From: Umezawaea beigongshangensis
GTDB taxonomy: Bacteria > Actinomycetota > Actinomycetes > Mycobacteriales > Pseudonocardiaceae
Assembly: GCF_016464305.1 (NCBI RefSeq)
Contig: NZ_JAEIOJ010000005.1
Span: 208,868-272,867 of the forward strand
Direction: 5' to 3'
DNA: 64,000 nucleotides
In this document: in pieces, positions 61,408 through 64,000 of the stretch
Position numbering within the stretch: the first letter of the stretch is position 1
Layout of the letters: each line of letters starts with the position of its first letter
Program-made: the position numbers and the translations under genes
Notes under the pieces: generated by a model
Database searches by the model: none
Told to the model about the DNA's origin: nothing
Seen by the model: the letters and a program-made list of their open reading frames with translations, nothing else

Positions 61408-62325
61408 CTACCGCTGGTCGCCGCTGGCTGGCCGTTCGCCGTCGATCAGGGGGTCGTCACCCAGGGTGAACGTCAGCTCGTGCGTCTCCGTGGTGGTGCT
61501 GCCGTCCTCGCGCGTCACCCGGAGTACCGTCACGGTCACCCCGCGCGCCGGATCGGCCGTGATCTGCTGGACCTCGACGTGGGCCACGTCGGCGTACCGC
61601 TGCTGGACCAGCGCCTCGGTGCTCGTGCGGAACGAGTCGGTCGCCAGCGCGAGCGCCGTGTCCGCGTTCGTCGCGATCTCGGAGAAGAACGTCCCGGTCC
61701 TGGCCACCATGGCACCACCGTCGGCGGCGGGAGCCGTGACGGCGGGTGGCGAGGCCCCGGGGACGACCCGGCCCGGTGCGACGTCCGGGGTCGCGGCGCG
61801 GTTGCGCGCCGGAACCCGATCGGTGTGCCCGCTCGCGTGCTGACCGCCCGCGTGCTGACCGCCCGCGCGCCGCGCCGTGCGGGTCGTGCTCGGGAGCCGC
61901 TCGCCGATCGCCGCGTCCACCTCGAACTCGTCGGTGACCGGGCCGGTCGGGCGCGGCGGGGTCGACGGATAGCCCGGCAGGCCGATCTGGTCCGTGGACG
62001 ACCGCGAGCCGACGAGCAGCGACGTGGCGACCGCGAGCCCCACGAGCGCGCTCGTCGCCGACAGCACGGAGAACCACGCCGCCCGCTTCCAGGTGCGCGG
62101 CGGGGTGACCGACGCGGGGACCAGGCCGATGTTGAACTTCCGCAGCCCGTCGGAGTCCTCCACCGGGTCGACGGTGTGCGGGGCGCACGCCAGAAGGACG
62201 TCGTCGCCCGGCCGCGGCGGGTCGAGCCGACCGGTCATCGGACCCCACGAGACGGCGCCGTCTCCGGTGTCACGCTCACCGAGCCGGTGCCTGCCCGTGT
62301 GCTCGGGCCTCGCTCCGTCGTCCAT
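61408..62325 (-). CDS. Membrane protein with outer NTF2-like domain
   Basis: A 305-residue protein with a cytoplasmic N-terminus (about 1-80), one membrane helix (about 84-105, AWFSVLSATSALVGLAVATS), a Pro/Thr linker, repeated GGQHAGGQHASGH, and a C-terminal domain (about 205-305; TGTFFSEIATNADTALALAT, VTVLRVTREDGSTTTETHEL). The layout matches the previous gene. ATG 62325 with GGAGGG upstream. The three consecutive genes on this strand (59220, 60348, 61408) share overall architecture; no partner known. Confidence 0.8.
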   Translation of the reverse strand: MDDGARPEHTGRHRLGERDTGDGAVSWGPMTGRLDPPRPGDDVLLACAPHTVDPVEDSDGLRKFNIGLVPASVTPPRTWKRAAWFSVLSATSALVGLAVATSLLVGSRSSTDQIGLPGYPSTPPRPTGPVTDEFEVDAAIGERLPSTTRTARRAGGQHAGGQHASGHTDRVPARNRAATPDVAPGRVVPGASPPAVTAPAADGGAMVARTGTFFSEIATNADTALALATDSFRTSTEALVQQRYADVAHVEVQQITADPARGVTVTVLRVTREDGSTTTETHELTFTLGDDPLIDGERPASGDQR

Positions 62326-62346
62326 GTCCGCAGACCCTCCCGACCC

Positions 62347-62388
62347 GGGAGCCGGTCACCGTCCGGAGGACGGTGGTGACCGGCTCCC
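62347..62388 (-). terminator. Terminator after the small membrane gene (minus strand)
   Basis: 14-base perfect arms (62347-62360, 62375-62388), partly extended inward, downstream of the gene at 62475 and upstream of the gene at 61408. Confidence 0.72.
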
Positions 62389-62474
62389 TCGTGTCAGGAA
62401 GGCTAGGTCGGGTGGATCGGGCCCGCGCGCCCCGATCACCGTCTCAGCGCGAGCAGCACCCGAAGGTGTGAGTG

Positions 62475-62783
62475 TCAGGCGCCGCTGCTCAACCGCTGGT
62501 GGCTGGTCTTGAGCTGCTGCGTCGCCAGCAGGCCGCTGCCGCCGGCCACGATCGCCCCGACGACGTCCAGCGCCGCGCCGTCGCCGGTGGTGATCAGCAG
62601 CCCGATCAGCGCGATGGCGGTCGTGATGCCCGCCGTCGTCCAGCGACTGCGGACGAACTGCGCGATCGGCGCACCGGCCGCCGCCTTCTTCTTGGCCGCC
62701 GAGCCGAGCATGGCGAGGTAGCCGTCGTGCGCCAGGGCGGCGAGCAGACCCAGGACGGCGATGAGACCAGCGATGATGCCCAT
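62475..62783 (-). CDS. Small membrane protein, two to three hydrophobic segments
   Basis: A 102-residue protein. Hydrophobic segments at about 3-19 ([16 protein letters not shown]) and 52-85, separated by a basic loop [14 protein letters not shown] 62783. No family recognised. Diverges from the HDAC-family gene; 62 bases lie between the two starts. Confidence 0.72.
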   Translation of the reverse strand: MGIIAGLIAVLGLLAALAHDGYLAMLGSAAKKKAAAGAPIAQFVRSRWTTAGITTAIALIGLLITTGDGAALDVVGAIVAGGSGLLATQQLKTSHQRLSSGA

Positions 62784-62845
62784 GGGGACAGTGTGCCCGC
62801 CCGCACGGCCTCCTGGACATCCGTGATCACCCCGATACTGGGGAC

Positions 62846-63940
62846 GTGGAGATCTTCTGGCACGAGGACTGCCTGGAGCACGACGCCGGAGAGGGGCTGT
62901 GGGAGCTGGCGGGCACGCCGGAGTGGCTCGACGAGCCCGAGAGGCACCCGGAGAGCGCGGCCCGGCTGCGCACCTTCCGCCACGCGCTGCGGCACGGTCC
63001 CGTCGCACCCCACCTGACCTGGCGCGAGGGCCGGGCCGCCACGCTCGACGAGCTGGCGACCGTTCACTCGGTCGAGTACCTGGAGCGGCTGCGGGAGGCG
63101 TGCGCCGGTCCCGGCCGGGTGGCACTGGACGCCAACACCGTCGTCGGACCGGGCAGCTGGCCCGCCGTGCTCGCCGCGGCCGGGACGACCCTGGAGGCCG
63201 CCCGCGCCGTGCTCGACGGCCGCACCCGCGTCGCCTACGCCCTCGTGCGCCCGCCCGGCCACCACGCCCAGCGCGCGTCGGCCGACGGGTACTGCCTGGT
63301 CAACAACGCCGCGCTCGCCGCGCAGGCCGCCGCGAGCGCCGGGCTGCGGGTGGCCGTCCTGGACTGGGACGTCCACCACGGCAACGGCACCCAGGACGTC
63401 TTCTTCGACCGCACCGACGTGCTCACCGCGTCGATCCACATGCGGCACGGCGCGTGGGGGCCGAACCACCGGCAGACCGGAGCGCCGGACGAGGTCGGCG
63501 CCGGTGGCCGCAACATCAACGTGGAGCTGTCGCTCGGCGCGGGGGACGCGGCGCACCTGCGGGCGCTCGACGAGGTCGTGCTGCCCGCCCTGCGGCGCTT
63601 CCGGCCCGACCTCCTGGTCTGCGCGTCCGGCTTCGACGGCTCGGCGTTCGACCCGAACGGGCGACTCTCGCTCACCGCGTCCGGCTACCGCGAGATCGGC
63701 CGCCGCGTCGCGGAGTTCGCCGACCGCGTCGTGCTCACCCAGGAGGGCGGGTACCTGCGCGGGTACGCGGCGCTGTGCCTGCACGCCCTCGTGGAGGGGC
63801 TCCTGCGGTTGCCGGAGCCGCTGCTGGAGGACCCGCTCGCCTACCTGCCCGACGACTCGGAGATCAACCCGGAGCGCACGACGGCCGACCTCGCCGCCGT
63901 GCTGACCACCATGTCGGGCGATCTGCGACCCCTGGTGTGA
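62846..63940 (+). CDS. Histone deacetylase / acetylpolyamine amidohydrolase family protein
   Basis: A 364-residue class II HDAC-like Zn hydrolase. Catalytic tandem His in [16 protein letters not shown], Zn ligands in [16 protein letters not shown] (Asp and His), second Zn Asp in [12 protein letters not shown], and a C-terminal catalytic region [11 protein letters not shown]. All key residues are seen, so the enzyme is probably active as an amidohydrolase on acetyl-lysine or acetylated polyamines. GTG 62846 gives VEIFWHEDC. Confidence 0.93.
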   Translation: MEIFWHEDCLEHDAGEGLWELAGTPEWLDEPERHPESAARLRTFRHALRHGPVAPHLTWREGRAATLDELATVHSVEYLERLREACAGPGRVALDANTVVGPGSWPAVLAAAGTTLEAARAVLDGRTRVAYALVRPPGHHAQRASADGYCLVNNAALAAQAAASAGLRVAVLDWDVHHGNGTQDVFFDRTDVLTASIHMRHGAWGPNHRQTGAPDEVGAGGRNINVELSLGAGDAAHLRALDEVVLPALRRFRPDLLVCASGFDGSAFDPNGRLSLTASGYREIGRRVAEFADRVVLTQEGGYLRGYAALCLHALVEGLLRLPEPLLEDPLAYLPDDSEINPERTTADLAAVLTTMSGDLRPLV

Positions 63941-63968
63941 CCACGGGCCGCAGTCGACACTCGTCGCC

Positions 63969-64000
63969 ATGGCAGAGATCAGCTCCACGCTGCGCACCCG
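63969..64000 (+). CDS. Possible start of a further gene, cut by window end
   Basis: ATG 63969 opens MAEISSTLRT and the frame is open to the window edge. There is no clear ribosome site and only 10 codons are visible, so this is tentative. Confidence 0.25.
   Translation, partial: MAEISSTLRT

Overview
The window is high-GC, high-G/C-third-position DNA from a filamentous or sporulating actinobacterium. The WhiB, BldM-like, SsgA/SsgB-like and ESX-4 genes, together with the absence of mycobacterial PE/PPE genes, suggest a Pseudonocardiales-type genus (Saccharothrix, Lentzea or Actinosynnema relatives). This placement is inference; no rRNA is present. Gene order from the left edge to guaA closely follows what I recall of the Mycobacterium tuberculosis Rv3447c-to-Rv3396c region, with insertions and losses.

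Region 1 (1-18.1 kb) is a type VII secretion (ESX-4-type) block: the 3' end of eccC, an Hsp70-like T7SS-associated membrane protein and two WXG100 genes (esxU, esxT). Then come rplM-rpsI and glmM. After these are two tandem copies of a three-gene cassette, each with an EspC-like small protein carrying a YxxxD motif, a very large repeat-rich protein with an internal WXG motif and a conserved QWRxTGSLF tail, and a small coiled-coil protein. The cassettes are the most interesting poorly characterised system here.

Region 2 (18.2-31 kb) holds cell-wall precursor and housekeeping genes: an alpha/beta hydrolase, glmS with a DasR-like operator candidate, nnr, alr, a membrane-anchored hydrolase, tsaE, a HAD hydrolase, matB with a decayed matC, thioredoxin and a MerR regulator, then tsaB-rimI-tsaD (t6A synthesis).

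Region 3 (31-41.9 kb) holds groES-groEL1 behind a CIRCE operator, whiB3, a CarH-like MerR/B12-type regulator, a hypothetical gene with an internal CRP-like palindrome, a bldM-like regulator, sigD-rsdA, a DUF5319 gene, guaB2 and guaB3.

Region 4 (42-49 kb) holds choD, an FAD monooxygenase, an aldehyde dehydrogenase, a decayed phosphotransferase and guaA. Region 5 (49-64 kb) is an envelope-sensing and membrane-protein area: a PspC protein diverging from a PspC-histidine kinase/response regulator pair, a PAP2-like protein, an SsgA-family gene, an EamA transporter/LysR pair, two paralogous Ser/Thr kinases (one with a polyglutamine tract), three single-pass Pro/Thr-rich membrane proteins, and an HDAC-family hydrolase. 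I see no tRNA, rRNA, CRISPR array, insertion sequence or prophage.
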